This document shows, piece by piece, positions 41,669 through 51,571 of a DNA stretch of 64,000 nt. Both the position numbers and the translations under genes were made by a program. Below the pieces are notes generated by a model that saw only the letters and a program-made list of their open reading frames with translations, was not told the DNA's origin and did not search any database. The DNA comes from Rothia dentocariosa ATCC 17931 (GTDB taxonomy: Bacteria; Actinomycetota; Actinomycetes; Actinomycetales; Micrococcaceae). Every line of letters starts with the position of its first letter. The stretch's first letter is position 1. Where the stretch lies: positions 2,356,001 to 2,420,000 of the forward strand of contig NC_014643.1 in assembly GCF_000164695.2 (NCBI RefSeq), given 5' to 3'.

Positions 41669-44600
41669 TTAGCCACGCCCCAAAAATGCCTCACGGTCGG
41701 CATCAAGAGCCCGGTCAATCGTACGTGCCAAGTTCGGATGCTTCGCCAGCGTGGGATCCGCCGCGATCAGCGCCCGCGCATCCTCGCGAGCACGCTCAAT
41801 AATGGTTGCGTCAGCGAGTGCCCGCAGGAACTTAAGGGTACTCTTCTTCCCGGACTGCGCGGCACCTAGGATATCACCCTCACGGCGCTGCTGCAGGTCT
41901 ATCTGCGAAAGTTTAAACCCGTCGGTGGTGGCCGCTACCGCGTCTAGACGCTCGCGGGATACTCCCCCGGCCTGTTGCCGGGTAACAAGCAGGCAGGTTC
42001 CGGCAAAACCGCCACGCCCCACGCGGCCGCGAAGCTGGTGCAACCCGGAAATACCGAAGCGATCGGCGTCCATAATCATCATGAGGGTTGCATTCGGTAC
42101 GTTCACACCCACTTCAATAACAGTGGTGCTCACCAGAATATCTATTTCTCCGCGTTCAAACGCGGTCATTACAGCAGTTTTTTCCTCGGGGTCCATGCGC
42201 CCATGCAGGCTTGCAATCCGGGTTCCAGTCAGCGCCGGATTCTGTTTTAGATAGGCGGTCATCGCAGTCACGGAGGTCAGGCGTGTTTTGCCGTCAGAAC
42301 TCTGAGAACCTTCACGCCCGGCATCGCCGAAGAGCTGCTGGCCTTCTTCAAGTTCTTCATCGTCATCGCCAATTTTGGGAACTACCACGTAGACCTGGTG
42401 CCCTGCATCGATCTCTTCACGAGCGCGTGTCCACAGGCGATCTGCCCAGGTCGGTTTTTCGGCAAGCGGTACCACATGGGTTGCGGTCTGTTGCCGTCCG
42501 GCGGGTAGCTGATCGAGTACGGAAACATCAAGGTCGCCAAACACGGTCATGGCGACGGTACGCGGAATGGGGGTTGCCGTCATCACCAGACGATGGGGCA
42601 GCTCGCCGTTGTTCCCACGCAGAGAGTCACGCTGTTCCACACCGAAACGGTGCTGTTCATCGACCACAACCATGCCAAGGTCGCGGAAGGTGACCGTGTC
42701 CGAAAGCAGGGCGTGGGTTCCGATCACCACGTCGGCGGTGCCGTCGGCGATCTCGGCGAGTACGGCACGCTTGTGTGCACTAGGCATTGAGGCGCTGAGT
42801 AGCCTAACCCGCACGCGATGCGCGGGTTTTTTGCTTTCTTTTTGGTTTTGGGGGCGAAAAAGCGTAGTCTCATATCCCGGTATTCCCTCGGTATCCGCTA
42901 AATCCCCGAGAATATCGAGGATCGAACGGAAATGCTGTTCGGCGAGCACTTCGGTGGGTGCGAGCATCGCGGATTGCCCACCAGAGTCGGCTACTTGAAG
43001 CATAGCGCGAAGGGCTACCACCGTTTTGCCCGAGCCGACATCGCCTTGCAGAAGCCGATTCATGGGTGACGGTGAGGCTAGATCACGGGAAATTTCCTTG
43101 CCCACTCGTTGCTGCCCCTCGGTGAGCTCATAGGGAAGCACGTTCAGCAGAGCATCTGCTGCCCCATCCGGCAGGGCGGGCCGGGCCACGGTGGCGTGGG
43201 CGGCACGTGCGGCGTGTAACCGGGCCAAGGCGCTCTGCAGAACAAAGGCTTCCCGGTAGCGCATCTGAGCTTGAGCGGCACGCCAGGTGTCCTCACTATC
43301 GGGAGTGTGCAGGGCGCGATAGGTCCACTCCAGCGAAGGGACTTTTCGGGCGCGGCGTATTTTATACGGTATTGGGTCTTCAAGCTCTTTTAGGGGCACA
43401 GATTCGATGAGCTGAGCAATAGCGGTCGCGATGCGATCCGTTGGCAGTTTTACCGGAGCACGATAAACGGGAATGGGCGCTTCGGCCCGTTCGGGGGTGT
43501 TCGCATTTCCGTCGTCCGAAAGCAGGGCGTAATGCGGGTTTGTCAGTGTATACTCCCCGCGATAAATCCCTACCTTCCCGGAGAACATCATGGTTTCACC
43601 AGCGTGGATCTCGCGTGCCGCGGTCCATGCGTTGAAGAAGGAAAGCTTCATGGTGGAGCCCACCCGCCCGGTTCCTGATATATCCGAACCGCCGAATATA
43701 TGTTGCGGCACGCCGAAGAGATTATTCCCGCCGCTCTGTTGTCCGTAGGAATCCGCATAGCCCGAGTAACCGGCGGAAGGCGCGGCTAATCCGCTCACAC
43801 GCGGGTTGGTTTTACCCGCAGGCATTCGTTGCGGTGTATTGGCCCTGCCCTCGCGTACGGCGAAGGTACCTGATGAAGAACTATCGACCGAATTCTGGTC
43901 GGATTCTGCAAGGGTATCGGTAATCGTGACTTCGGTGATTTTTCCTCTGCGTGCCGCCATAGTTCGGGTCGAAACGTTCGTGACCCTGGCGATAATTGTC
44001 ACGTCCTGTCCCTCAACAAGGTCGGCAAACCGGCTAAGTTCTCCGCGAGGCAAATACTTCCGTGGAAAATATTCCAGCAGCTCCCCCACCGTGCTTATGC
44101 TCAGGTGAGTTTTGAGGGCGCGTGCCGTTGCCACTGACAGGTAGCGTGTTAAGGGTGCGTTTTCCAGGCGTTTCTCATCGTTATAGTGTGCTAAAGCCCG
44201 CGACCGTGCGGCACGTTGCTGTTGCTTTTCTTGCTCTTGAGAAGAGTCCGAACTAGACTTTGTATTCCGCGCTCCCGCGGCTAACTTATCTGTTTTCTTA
44301 GGGGTATTTGGGTCAGCGGCTTTCTTGCGCGAAGGTTTCTTTCCCGGTGTCTTTACGGCGTTCTTCGGTTCGGCCTTTTCATGATGCGGCTCTTCTACAA
44401 GAGAAGCAAGATTATTGTTTTTCTCCGGAGAGATATCCGTGCTTAATTGCTTATGCGTAGAATTTTTTGGATTGGTTCGTGGGGGTTTCGCTTTCTTTGC
44501 TGCCGGTTTTTGCGGCTTGGTTTGTGTGCTTTTCTTGGTTTTTCCTCGGATAGACGTTCCACGCTGGGACGGTGCTTCGGTACGCGCCGTATACGCAATA

Positions 44601-44965
44601 TCGGCAAGGTCGTACAATTCCGCTGTGTCCATGCTTTGAGCTGCCGCACCCAAAGAAGCACTCAGAGCATCCACAATACGCTGATACTCCGGACTTTCAC
44701 GCTGATGCGCAAGGGTGGAGAGCTCCGCTAACGTTTTAGTGCCGCGTGCATACTCGGCAAGGTCGCGAACCGTTACATATTCATGGGCTACAAGTTCGTC
44801 CTCAGAGAGAATGGCAGATGGTTTAGGGGCAGAATGCTCGGTATCGGTTGTTTGCTGTTTGGCAGCTTTTTTGGCCTGTCCAAGACCGCTTTCTAAAAAT
44901 TCATCAGCAAAAAGGCTGGGAGTCGAGCCCTCATCATGCGCTTCTTTCGAGTTTTGAGGTGACAC
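41669..44965 (-). CDS. recG: ATP-dependent DNA helicase RecG, with long N-terminal extension
   Basis: About 1098 residues from a GTG that has a near-perfect AAAGGAGG 7-10 nt upstream; the frame opens earlier at 45028 without a ribosome site. The helicase core is normal: 'LLQGDVGSGKTVVALRA' (Walker A), 'VVVDEQHRFGVEQRD' (DEQH box) and 'HQLRGRVGRG' (motif VI). It reverses stalled replication forks. Two additions make it ~350 residues longer than usual: a Lys/Pro/Ser-rich extension (~residues 1-270) with several KK-rich patches, and a ~90-residue Gly/Ser/Tyr-rich insertion in the wedge/OB domain. Confidence 0.93.
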   Translation of the reverse strand: MSPQNSKEAHDEGSTPSLFADEFLESGLGQAKKAAKQQTTDTEHSAPKPSAILSEDELVAHEYVTVRDLAEYARGTKTLAELSTLAHQRESPEYQRIVDALSASLGAAAQSMDTAELYDLADIAYTARTEAPSQRGTSIRGKTKKSTQTKPQKPAAKKAKPPRTNPKNSTHKQLSTDISPEKNNNLASLVEEPHHEKAEPKNAVKTPGKKPSRKKAADPNTPKKTDKLAAGARNTKSSSDSSQEQEKQQQRAARSRALAHYNDEKRLENAPLTRYLSVATARALKTHLSISTVGELLEYFPRKYLPRGELSRFADLVEGQDVTIIARVTNVSTRTMAARRGKITEVTITDTLAESDQNSVDSSSSGTFAVREGRANTPQRMPAGKTNPRVSGLAAPSAGYSGYADSYGQQSGGNNLFGVPQHIFGGSDISGTGRVGSTMKLSFFNAWTAAREIHAGETMMFSGKVGIYRGEYTLTNPHYALLSDDGNANTPERAEAPIPVYRAPVKLPTDRIATAIAQLIESVPLKELEDPIPYKIRRARKVPSLEWTYRALHTPDSEDTWRAAQAQMRYREAFVLQSALARLHAARAAHATVARPALPDGAADALLNVLPYELTEGQQRVGKEISRDLASPSPMNRLLQGDVGSGKTVVALRAMLQVADSGGQSAMLAPTEVLAEQHFRSILDILGDLADTEGIPGYETTLFRPQNQKESKKPAHRVRVRLLSASMPSAHKRAVLAEIADGTADVVIGTHALLSDTVTFRDLGMVVVDEQHRFGVEQRDSLRGNNGELPHRLVMTATPIPRTVAMTVFGDLDVSVLDQLPAGRQQTATHVVPLAEKPTWADRLWTRAREEIDAGHQVYVVVPKIGDDDEELEEGQQLFGDAGREGSQSSDGKTRLTSVTAMTAYLKQNPALTGTRIASLHGRMDPEEKTAVMTAFERGEIDILVSTTVIEVGVNVPNATLMMIMDADRFGISGLHQLRGRVGRGGFAGTCLLVTRQQAGGVSRERLDAVAATTDGFKLSQIDLQQRREGDILGAAQSGKKSTLKFLRALADATIIERAREDARALIAADPTLAKHPNLARTIDRALDADREAFLGRG

Positions 44966-45156
44966 GTTTTCCCTCCTTTCTGCTCGCGGCACTCCGTCAA
45001 CCCGAATACCTTCGGCTCGAACGGTCATATAAGACGTAGCGTAAGTTTAATACTACCGTTGCACATTTGGGGCACGCTACGAACCCCGTCAGCTCATGTC
45101 ACCATGCAACGCATGTCCTGATCGCCCGCCCTCCCCGTGAACACAGGCTCTAGACA

Positions 45157-46371
45157 TCAATCTTGAGAACACGATGGGGCGGCGCTCTCGTCCTCGTGAA
45201 CAGTCAACGAGCTCACTCGTTCGTCCGCTAATACACCGTAATGAGCGATAACTTTGCGGGCTTCTTCCAAAGACGGCACGTGTACGTGTAAGGTCCACAT
45301 ATTGTTCTTGAAATCGAGCGGGGTGAGCAACAGCGAGTCGCCAAGCTCTTCTAATTCTGCTCGAAGCTGCACGAGAGTAAGGGGGTCTATAGTTAGCGTC
45401 CCCATGATTTCCCAGGTTGTCCCTGGGTTTTCCCGAGTACCGGTCGCATCAGTATGATGCTCTGCCTGGTCCTGCGTTCCTTCGGTCTTTCGCGCTTTCC
45501 GAGCAGAAGTACTGTTCGGCTTTGTAACATCTGTAGGAGGCTCCGCCAAGGCATAAACCTCCTGCGCAGGCATACGCGAGCTCATCCAGCGCGGATTTGA
45601 TTGTACCGCTGCCAAATAAAAGCCCAGGGCACCTGCATCTACGTATCCCTTGAGTTCTGGCAGCGGCGGATTCTGCGCTGTGCCCTCAAGCGCTCGGCGC
45701 ATCGTGGCGCGACGAAACTCTGCACGTGCCGTCACATCGGTAAGCTCCGATCCTGCACGATAGTGAAAACGGTAATCTGCGAGCGCAACCATAATCGCTA
45801 CCATAGTGCCCTGCTCTAGGCTTTCATCCGCAATAATACGGCGTACTCGTTCGGCGGCAAGCGCTAACGCATAGCTCTCACGGTACGCGCTCTCGCGTGT
45901 ACCGGTTTCCGTAACAGGTGTTTCACGGTACATCGCCTCAAGATCCTGAAGAAGTGGCAGATTATGTACCTCTTCGCCCAGCTCTTCTGCTAGACGGCCG
46001 GAAAAATTCCAGTAGGTACGCACTGCCTCCAACGCCCAGGCGCACAGGAGTGTCCCAGAATTGCCGCGAGCCATCCGACTGGCTTGCACGAGAGCATTCT
46101 CATAGATTTCACCCAGACGTTGGTTAACGCTCTGTATATCCGTCGTGAGAGCGTGAAGATCGTGCAGAAGGGTATCAAGCCCTTCACTAAAGGCCTTATT
46201 GAGGGCGTCTAAGGTATACACCAAATTCGACCCCGTGTCCTGATCGGGAACAGGGAAAGCGTTTAGAGAGTTAAGTGTGTTGCAATATGCCCGCACCGTT
46301 GAGAGCGCCTCGCCAATCCACGTGACCCCGAAGTTAAGCGGGGTTTGTGCGGCAAAGTGCTCGCTCGTCAT
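45157..46371 (-). CDS. DAK2 domain protein (dihydroxyacetone kinase/fatty acid kinase-like)
   Basis: 404 residues from the ATG at 46371 (AAGGA 7 nt upstream); the open frame reaches 46509, overlapping thiL, but lacks a site there. The DAK2 ATP-binding domain is at the N-terminus, with 'FPVPDQDTGSNLVYTL', where the Asp residues bind Mg2+, and 'MARGNSGTLLCAW'. The last ~100 residues have a different fold ('MGTLTIDPLTLVQLRAEL'). It resembles FakA/YloV fatty acid kinases and the recG-linked mycobacterial gene. The substrate is not established from sequence. Confidence 0.83.
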   Translation of the reverse strand: MTSEHFAAQTPLNFGVTWIGEALSTVRAYCNTLNSLNAFPVPDQDTGSNLVYTLDALNKAFSEGLDTLLHDLHALTTDIQSVNQRLGEIYENALVQASRMARGNSGTLLCAWALEAVRTYWNFSGRLAEELGEEVHNLPLLQDLEAMYRETPVTETGTRESAYRESYALALAAERVRRIIADESLEQGTMVAIMVALADYRFHYRAGSELTDVTARAEFRRATMRRALEGTAQNPPLPELKGYVDAGALGFYLAAVQSNPRWMSSRMPAQEVYALAEPPTDVTKPNSTSARKARKTEGTQDQAEHHTDATGTRENPGTTWEIMGTLTIDPLTLVQLRAELEELGDSLLLTPLDFKNNMWTLHVHVPSLEEARKVIAHYGVLADERVSSLTVHEDESAAPSCSQD

Positions 46372-46426
46372 AACGTATCCTTCCCATCCGGGGTTGGGTA
46401 ACCGTGCTCTTTCTAGCATACGACGG

Positions 46427-47587
46427 TTATGCTCGGTAATGTTCCCAACCATAGTTTTGGAGCTCATATCCATCGCACAGAATTCGTGATGCACTTCGTT
46501 CTTGAGCACTGCAAGAGCCTAAAGCGACAAATCCCTCAGGAATCGTGGCACCCGCCGGAAAACATGCTAAAAGCCCGTGGTCCTCGCCACCGCCCAGAAC
46601 GCATTCACGGGCCAGGCTGACCGCAGAATCACCATGATCGTTATGGGGCTGATGCTCAAGAATAAGACTTGCCACTGGTACCAGCTCACGTGCCAGCTCG
46701 GTAATCGCAGAATCATTGAACACGATATCGACGCCGGATGCTTCGGCAATTCGACGCGCGTCTTTAACGAGTCCGTCTGAAAGGTCCAGCATCGCGTTGG
46801 CACCGTATGCTGCAGCGCGTCGCCCTGTGGGTATGGGCGATACGGGCCTTAGCTGATGGGTAACAGCGCGTTCGATACGTTCTTTCTGCGTGGAAGGCAG
46901 CTGCTCTATCGAGTCGAGAGAGCCTGTGGTTGTCAGTAGCCGCAGCCCGGCATCAGCCCACCCGGTACAGCCCGCCAAAGCTACGGTATCTCCCGGTTGC
47001 GCCCCAGACCTCAACACAGGGTTTTCGCATCGTCCAACAGCCGTTATGGTAACGCTGGCATCACGTGCGCTGCCTAGATCACCGCCGCCTACCGTACAGA
47101 CTGTAGCGCCGCATGCATGCAGCGAGTCGAGGATACCGCAGGCAAAGTCTTCAACCCAACCATAGGGGGTTTCGGGTGGCAGACTTAGAGATACAAAAAG
47201 GCTAACGGGTTCAGCACCCATAGCCGCAATATCGGCAAGGTTCTGGGTGGTGGCTTTCCACCCTACCTCGTAACCACCGCTACACGGACCGGCAGGCCAG
47301 ATATCGAGAAAATCTTGCCCATGTACCAGAGTATCTGTGGTGATAACCGTGCGTCGATTATCGCCCGTGAGCACTGCGCAGTCGTCACCGGGACCTACTT
47401 CAAGCACCGGTTCCTGCCCATGTGCGGAGACAACCTGGATTACGGAGCGGTTATGCTCATCCAGCATGGGCATAAACAATTGCAAAACACGAGACTCCCC
47501 CAGCTGAGCCAATGTGCTCTTCCGGAGTGAACTTTCCCGTGCTTTATGCTTTTTGGTCCGAGGGTTCATTCCCCAATAATCGCCCAT
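46427..47587 (-). CDS. thiL: Thiamine-monophosphate kinase
   Basis: 386 residues, AIR synthase-like fold. 'VGPGDDCAVL' and 'VITTDTLVHGQDF' near the N-terminus bind ATP/Mg2+, and 'GGYEVGWKATTQNLADIAAMGAEP' is the family's central signature (two adjacent blocks). 'LDLSDGLVKDA' lies in the C-terminal half. It makes thiamine pyrophosphate from the monophosphate. A stretch of ~20 residues at the N-terminus ahead of 'LGESRVLQLF' is basic and may be an extension. It is 6 nt from the preceding surface-protein gene. Confidence 0.95.
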   Translation of the reverse strand: MGDYWGMNPRTKKHKARESSLRKSTLAQLGESRVLQLFMPMLDEHNRSVIQVVSAHGQEPVLEVGPGDDCAVLTGDNRRTVITTDTLVHGQDFLDIWPAGPCSGGYEVGWKATTQNLADIAAMGAEPVSLFVSLSLPPETPYGWVEDFACGILDSLHACGATVCTVGGGDLGSARDASVTITAVGRCENPVLRSGAQPGDTVALAGCTGWADAGLRLLTTTGSLDSIEQLPSTQKERIERAVTHQLRPVSPIPTGRRAAAYGANAMLDLSDGLVKDARRIAEASGVDIVFNDSAITELARELVPVASLILEHQPHNDHGDSAVSLARECVLGGGEDHGLLACFPAGATIPEGFVALGSCSAQERSASRILCDGYELQNYGWEHYRA

Positions 47588-47593
47588 ACCCTG

Positions 47594-49363
47594 TTACCTG
47601 GCACGGATAAAGTACCGAATCGCCACAATGGTAATCGCAAGAATTAGCAGGGAGAAGAACGCCAACGGCACGAAACCTGAGAGTCCAGGGCCACGAGAAT
47701 CCGTTGAACGTTCCTGAACACTCTTAGGGCTATCGCCGTTCCGTTGAGCTTGCGAACCAGCGGACGTTGCGGGCGGACGAGCAACCGGGTTCACAGCAGA
47801 TGGAACAGAATAAGAACCGTTTCTAGACTCCTGTGGGTTCGCCATTCTCAAAGTTGGCGAGCCATTCCGGGCGTTCTCTCCACGAGACAAATATCCCTGT
47901 ACCCAGTCCGCGGCGCCGGGGAACGCATTGGGGAACCCTGAATTTGTTGCAAAACGCCCCAACGTCGCGATGCTATTGGGGAAGGGTTCAGCGGATGTAG
48001 ACGGCGCGGGTGCTGGAGAGACATTGCTCGACGGCGTTGCCGAAGGGCTGGCATCTGGAGCTGGCGAATCGTCAGACCCCGGGTTTCCATGCCCCGAAGG
48101 GCTCGGGCTAGGAGTTGGAGCTGCCGATTCGGAAGCACTTGGGCTCGGGAACGGAACAGGCTGGCTAGTAGGCTGCTCCGAAGGCGCAGGGGTCCACCCA
48201 GGATCCTGAGACGGTGCGGGTGCGGGGTCTGCAGGAGTAGGTGTTACGGGCGACGGGGTCGGAGAGACCGGAACCGGTGTGGGAGTCACGGGTGTTGGCT
48301 TAGCCGGAGCCGGTGTTACGGGAGTGGGGGTAGGATACACCGGTGTTGGGTTGGCCTGTGTAGGCGTAGGGTTCACCGGGACCGGTGTGGGATTCACCGG
48401 AGCAGGGTTAACCGGAGTCAGATCCGGACTAGGCACAATGGTCGGTACCGGATCAGGCGCAGGGTTAACTGGTGTTGGGTTGGCCTGTGTAGGCGTAGGG
48501 TTCACCGGGACCGGTGTGGGGTTGACCGGAGTAGGGGTTACCGGTGTGGGATTCACCGGAGTCTGATCTGTAGGAGCCGGAGTAGGCGTTACAGGAGTAG
48601 GGTTGGCAGGCACAGGCTCCGGGTTCACCGGGGTCGGATTAACCGGTGTGGGCGTAGGGGTTACTGGTGCGGGATTCACCGGAGTCTGATCTGTAGGAGC
48701 CGGAGTAGGCGTCACAGGAGTAGCCGCTGGTTCTTCTCCGAGATCCGGGGAAGCTTCCTCAGCGTCCTCAGCAGGAAGGTTCTGAACGGGAGCAGCAGGA
48801 GTTGGAGTTACAGCTTCTGTTTCAGAATCCTCAGTAGGAACTTCGGCATCATAAGGCTGCGCCTGTGGACTCTCATATTCGGGGGTAACAGGCTGAACTT
48901 CCGCTTCATCTTCATCAGTTTTCTGAGCCGGGGTAGCTCGTTGCGCAGGGGTCTCGGTAGCCTCAGGAATCTCGTCGTCCTGCTGGTCATAGTCAAGCGG
49001 AGGTGCAGCGGCAAACTCGGCACCTGCAATGGGAGATTCCGATTGCAGGGCAACGGCGGGTTGAGCAGCATAGGTCACGTTGCCCGAGGCCATGCCGTAC
49101 ATAGTCAAGGTAGCGGTTGCAGACGGCATGGGCATAGGAGTCACGGCATTTTTCTGACCTAAAGCTGCAAAGGTAGCTGGTACGGCAGGCTGCGTGGTAG
49201 CTTGACCGGGCGCGGCAGACTCAGAGGTCGCAGGATGGTTTGCGACCTTCCCGGAAGCGCCACGTGCCTCCTGTGTCAGCGTTGCGGCGATCGGCACACT
49301 ACCGAATGCAATCAATGCAGTCGCTAGGCTAGCCGACGCTACTTTGCATTGTCTGTTTCCCAA
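47594..49363 (-). CDS. Secreted/surface protein with proline-threonine repeats
   Basis: 589 residues from a TTG start with AAGGAC upstream. An N-terminal hydrophobic stretch ('SLATALIAFGSVPIAATL') looks like a signal peptide. A Pro/Thr/Ala/Glu-rich mid-section contains many copies of PTPVNP-like units. Residues ~550-585 are a C-terminal membrane segment ('LAFFSLLILAITIVAIRYF') with a short RAR tail. There is no LPXTG motif, so it would be a single-pass wall-spanning protein. The Pro-rich zone could cross the cell wall. It is next to thiL, but the link is unexplained. Function unknown. Confidence 0.8.
   Translation of the reverse strand: MGNRQCKVASASLATALIAFGSVPIAATLTQEARGASGKVANHPATSESAAPGQATTQPAVPATFAALGQKNAVTPMPMPSATATLTMYGMASGNVTYAAQPAVALQSESPIAGAEFAAAPPLDYDQQDDEIPEATETPAQRATPAQKTDEDEAEVQPVTPEYESPQAQPYDAEVPTEDSETEAVTPTPAAPVQNLPAEDAEEASPDLGEEPAATPVTPTPAPTDQTPVNPAPVTPTPTPVNPTPVNPEPVPANPTPVTPTPAPTDQTPVNPTPVTPTPVNPTPVPVNPTPTQANPTPVNPAPDPVPTIVPSPDLTPVNPAPVNPTPVPVNPTPTQANPTPVYPTPTPVTPAPAKPTPVTPTPVPVSPTPSPVTPTPADPAPAPSQDPGWTPAPSEQPTSQPVPFPSPSASESAAPTPSPSPSGHGNPGSDDSPAPDASPSATPSSNVSPAPAPSTSAEPFPNSIATLGRFATNSGFPNAFPGAADWVQGYLSRGENARNGSPTLRMANPQESRNGSYSVPSAVNPVARPPATSAGSQAQRNGDSPKSVQERSTDSRGPGLSGFVPLAFFSLLILAITIVAIRYFIRAR
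48220..48720. repeat. Tandem Pro-Thr-Pro coding repeats
   Basis: Near-exact repeats within the surface-protein gene encode PTP(V/A)NP and PTPTPV-type units. Larger blocks recur: the 'TQANPTPV' block and the 'TPAPTDQTPVNP' block each occur twice. Repeat number is likely to vary between strains by slippage. Confidence 0.8.
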
Positions 49364-49638
49364 AAAGTGTCCTTATACCGAATAGCTACCGAACAATATG
49401 CGTGCTTGGGTGAGTCTACACCCTAAATAACAAGGATGTGCTTCTCTCAAAAGTTTATCGAATTTTAAGAATCTTTTCACGATCAACTATTAACTGTTAC
49501 TTTCATGGTACCTGGACTATGGGCAAATTGTCGTGACTTTGAGCTTTAAATTGGTATTCAAATTTTTGCTTTCTTCTGATCTGCCGCGCTATGTTTCTGC
49601 GACACGCCGGTGAATATACCGTACGTTAGAATGAGAGA

Positions 49639-50229
49639 GTGACTTTTATGTCTTTTAGCTTTTTCGTCATGTCCCCAGCGAAGCGAGCAGGCTTGGGTCT
49701 TGCGCTCACCGGGGTGCTGTCGCTCAGCGCATGTGGAGCGGGCAATGTCAATCTTGATCCGGCTCCAGATGCCGCCAACCCTGTATGCGCTTATGCGATG
49801 GTTGCTATGCCAGAAAAACTCGTTGGCCTACAGCAGCGTGAAACTACGGCGCAAGGAACGACCGCTTGGGGCGAACCAGCTTCCGTGATTCTCAAATGCG
49901 GTGTTACCGTTCAGGAACCCGTATCGGATCCATGCGCTGAGGTCAATGGGATTGATTGGGTGCTGCGTCCCAAGGATGCGCCAGAGAACTCAGCACCGCC
50001 AGTCTCAGCGTCTTCCTCCGCCGCTGCAGGCCCTGAAAACCGTGCGACGGGAACGTGGACGGCAACCACGTACGGACGAACGCCCGCCATTGAAGTAACC
50101 TTCGACGCAGATAAGGTTTCATCATCAACTCTTCTTACTGAGCTCAACTCGGCGGTCAAACAAATTCCGTCTCAGAAGAAATGCACGAACATCAACGATA
50201 CTCTCAACGGTGTCAAAACCGGAAAATAG
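49639..50229 (+). CDS. DUF3515 lipoprotein
   Basis: 196 residues. A signal peptide with a lipobox ('LSLSAC', Cys ~34) marks it as a lipoprotein. The mature part begins with 'DPAPDAANPVCAYAM' and has Cys residues in 'LKCGVTVQEPVSDPC' and near the C-terminus 'KKCTNIN'. DUF3515 proteins lie beside ddl and thiL in actinobacteria. The Ser/Ala-rich stretch around residues 117-135 is a probable linker. The start is GTG at 49639; an ATG 9 nt in is possible. Confidence 0.85.
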   Translation: MTFMSFSFFVMSPAKRAGLGLALTGVLSLSACGAGNVNLDPAPDAANPVCAYAMVAMPEKLVGLQQRETTAQGTTAWGEPASVILKCGVTVQEPVSDPCAEVNGIDWVLRPKDAPENSAPPVSASSSAAAGPENRATGTWTATTYGRTPAIEVTFDADKVSSSTLLTELNSAVKQIPSQKKCTNINDTLNGVKTGK

Positions 50230-50285
50230 AGGATTCAATACCTCTGGATCCTTACCTTCAGTTCACTTCACGCAAACGCAAATTT

Positions 50286-50320
50286 TAGAGCCCTCAAGAC
50301 CTAAGGTCTTGAGGGCTCTA
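50286..50320. terminator. Bidirectional terminator between the DUF3515 gene and ddl
   Basis: A 17-bp palindrome (50286-50302 with 50304-50320) around a single central base, preceded by AATTTT. It lies between convergent genes and should end both transcripts. Confidence 0.85.
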
Positions 50321-50339
50321 ACACTGGAATTTCCTTCTA

Positions 50340-51464
50340 TTAGCGCAGCCCTAAAGGACGCTCCAGTGCAAGAGTCAGCAGTTCATCAATCAGTTCGGTA
50401 TAGGAAATTCCGGTGTTTTCCCACATGGTTTTGTACATTGAAATCGGGGTAAATCCTGGCATAGTGTTCACCTCGTTGATCACCAAACGACCATCCGGGG
50501 TGTAGAAGAAATCTGCGCGGGATAGTCCTTCGCCGTCAAGGGCCAAAAACGCCTTAACCGCCAGAGCACGCAAACGCTCCTGCATATCCTTCGGTAAATC
50601 GGCGGGGCACCGGGTAACTGCCGAAGACTTTGAGATATATTTAGCATCAAAATCATAGAAACCGTGGTCCTCATCAACAACCTCGATTTCGCCAGGGTAT
50701 GATGCACGCGGCATATTACCGTGGTGACCGTCTAAGACGCCACACTCGATTTCACGCCCCACAATGCCAGCTTCCACAATAATCTTTGCGTCATGGCGGC
50801 GTGCTTCTTCGATAGCCGGAACAAGTTCCTCAAATTTATCCACTTTGGTAATGCCAAAAGAAGAACCCGCACGCGTGGGTTTAACGAACATGGGGTAACC
50901 AAGGGCGGTTATACGTTTAAGCGATTCCTCGCGCTCATGAGTCCATTGGCGATCGGTCACCACCTCATAAGACCCAACCTCCAGCCCAGCCGACTCAAAT
51001 GCAACCTTCATAAAGTGCTTATCCATACCTACGGCTGATGCCGTCACGCCGCATCCTACATAGGGCAACTCAGCAAGTTCCAGAAGACCCTGAATTGTTC
51101 CGTCTTCGCCGAAAGGACCGTGTATGAGGGGGAATACCACGTCAAGGGCAGGACCATACTCAAGATTTCCGTCAGCATCTACTAGGTGCACTCGCGAATC
51201 CCCGGCTCCAAGAGGCAGGAAAACCTGGTGCGAACCACCCGTAAACTCTGCATGTGCAGGGGCAGCGTCGAGAAGTGCGCTCAGCTCTTCCAGATTCGTC
51301 AAATACCAACGACCGTCTTTTGTAATGCCAATAGTCACCACGTCGTAGACGCTGCTGTCAATGGCGCCTAGCACGCCTACGGCAGTAATCAGAGAAATAG
51401 GGTGTTCCGAAGAACGTCCGCCACACAGTAGAGCAACAGTTTTCTTCTGTGCGTTTTCGGTCAT
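50340..51464 (-). CDS. ddl: D-alanine--D-alanine ligase
   Basis: 374 residues, ATP-grasp fold. Visible signatures are 'LLCGGRSSEHPISLITA' at the N-terminus, 'KPTRAGSSFGITKV' (ATP loop) and 'INEVNTMPGFTPISMY' (Mg2+/product site). It joins two D-Ala residues for peptidoglycan. It is 107 nt after gpsA on the same strand, in an actinobacterial murA-plsC-gpsA-ddl order. Confidence 0.95.
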   Translation of the reverse strand: MTENAQKKTVALLCGGRSSEHPISLITAVGVLGAIDSSVYDVVTIGITKDGRWYLTNLEELSALLDAAPAHAEFTGGSHQVFLPLGAGDSRVHLVDADGNLEYGPALDVVFPLIHGPFGEDGTIQGLLELAELPYVGCGVTASAVGMDKHFMKVAFESAGLEVGSYEVVTDRQWTHEREESLKRITALGYPMFVKPTRAGSSFGITKVDKFEELVPAIEEARRHDAKIIVEAGIVGREIECGVLDGHHGNMPRASYPGEIEVVDEDHGFYDFDAKYISKSSAVTRCPADLPKDMQERLRALAVKAFLALDGEGLSRADFFYTPDGRLVINEVNTMPGFTPISMYKTMWENTGISYTELIDELLTLALERPLGLR

Positions 51465-51571
51465 TGCATCTCCTTCGTAAGAGGGCGCCCCTCAAGCGCC
51501 CATGTCTGCGCACACGTGCTGTATTAGTTGTTTTATCTGCCGCAAAAATTTTCTTGCGGAAGATCTTGATG

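Noticed and set aside
48089..49162. 357-codon Arg/Cys-rich + strand frame
   Set aside because: It is the shadow of the proline-repeat gene on the other strand.
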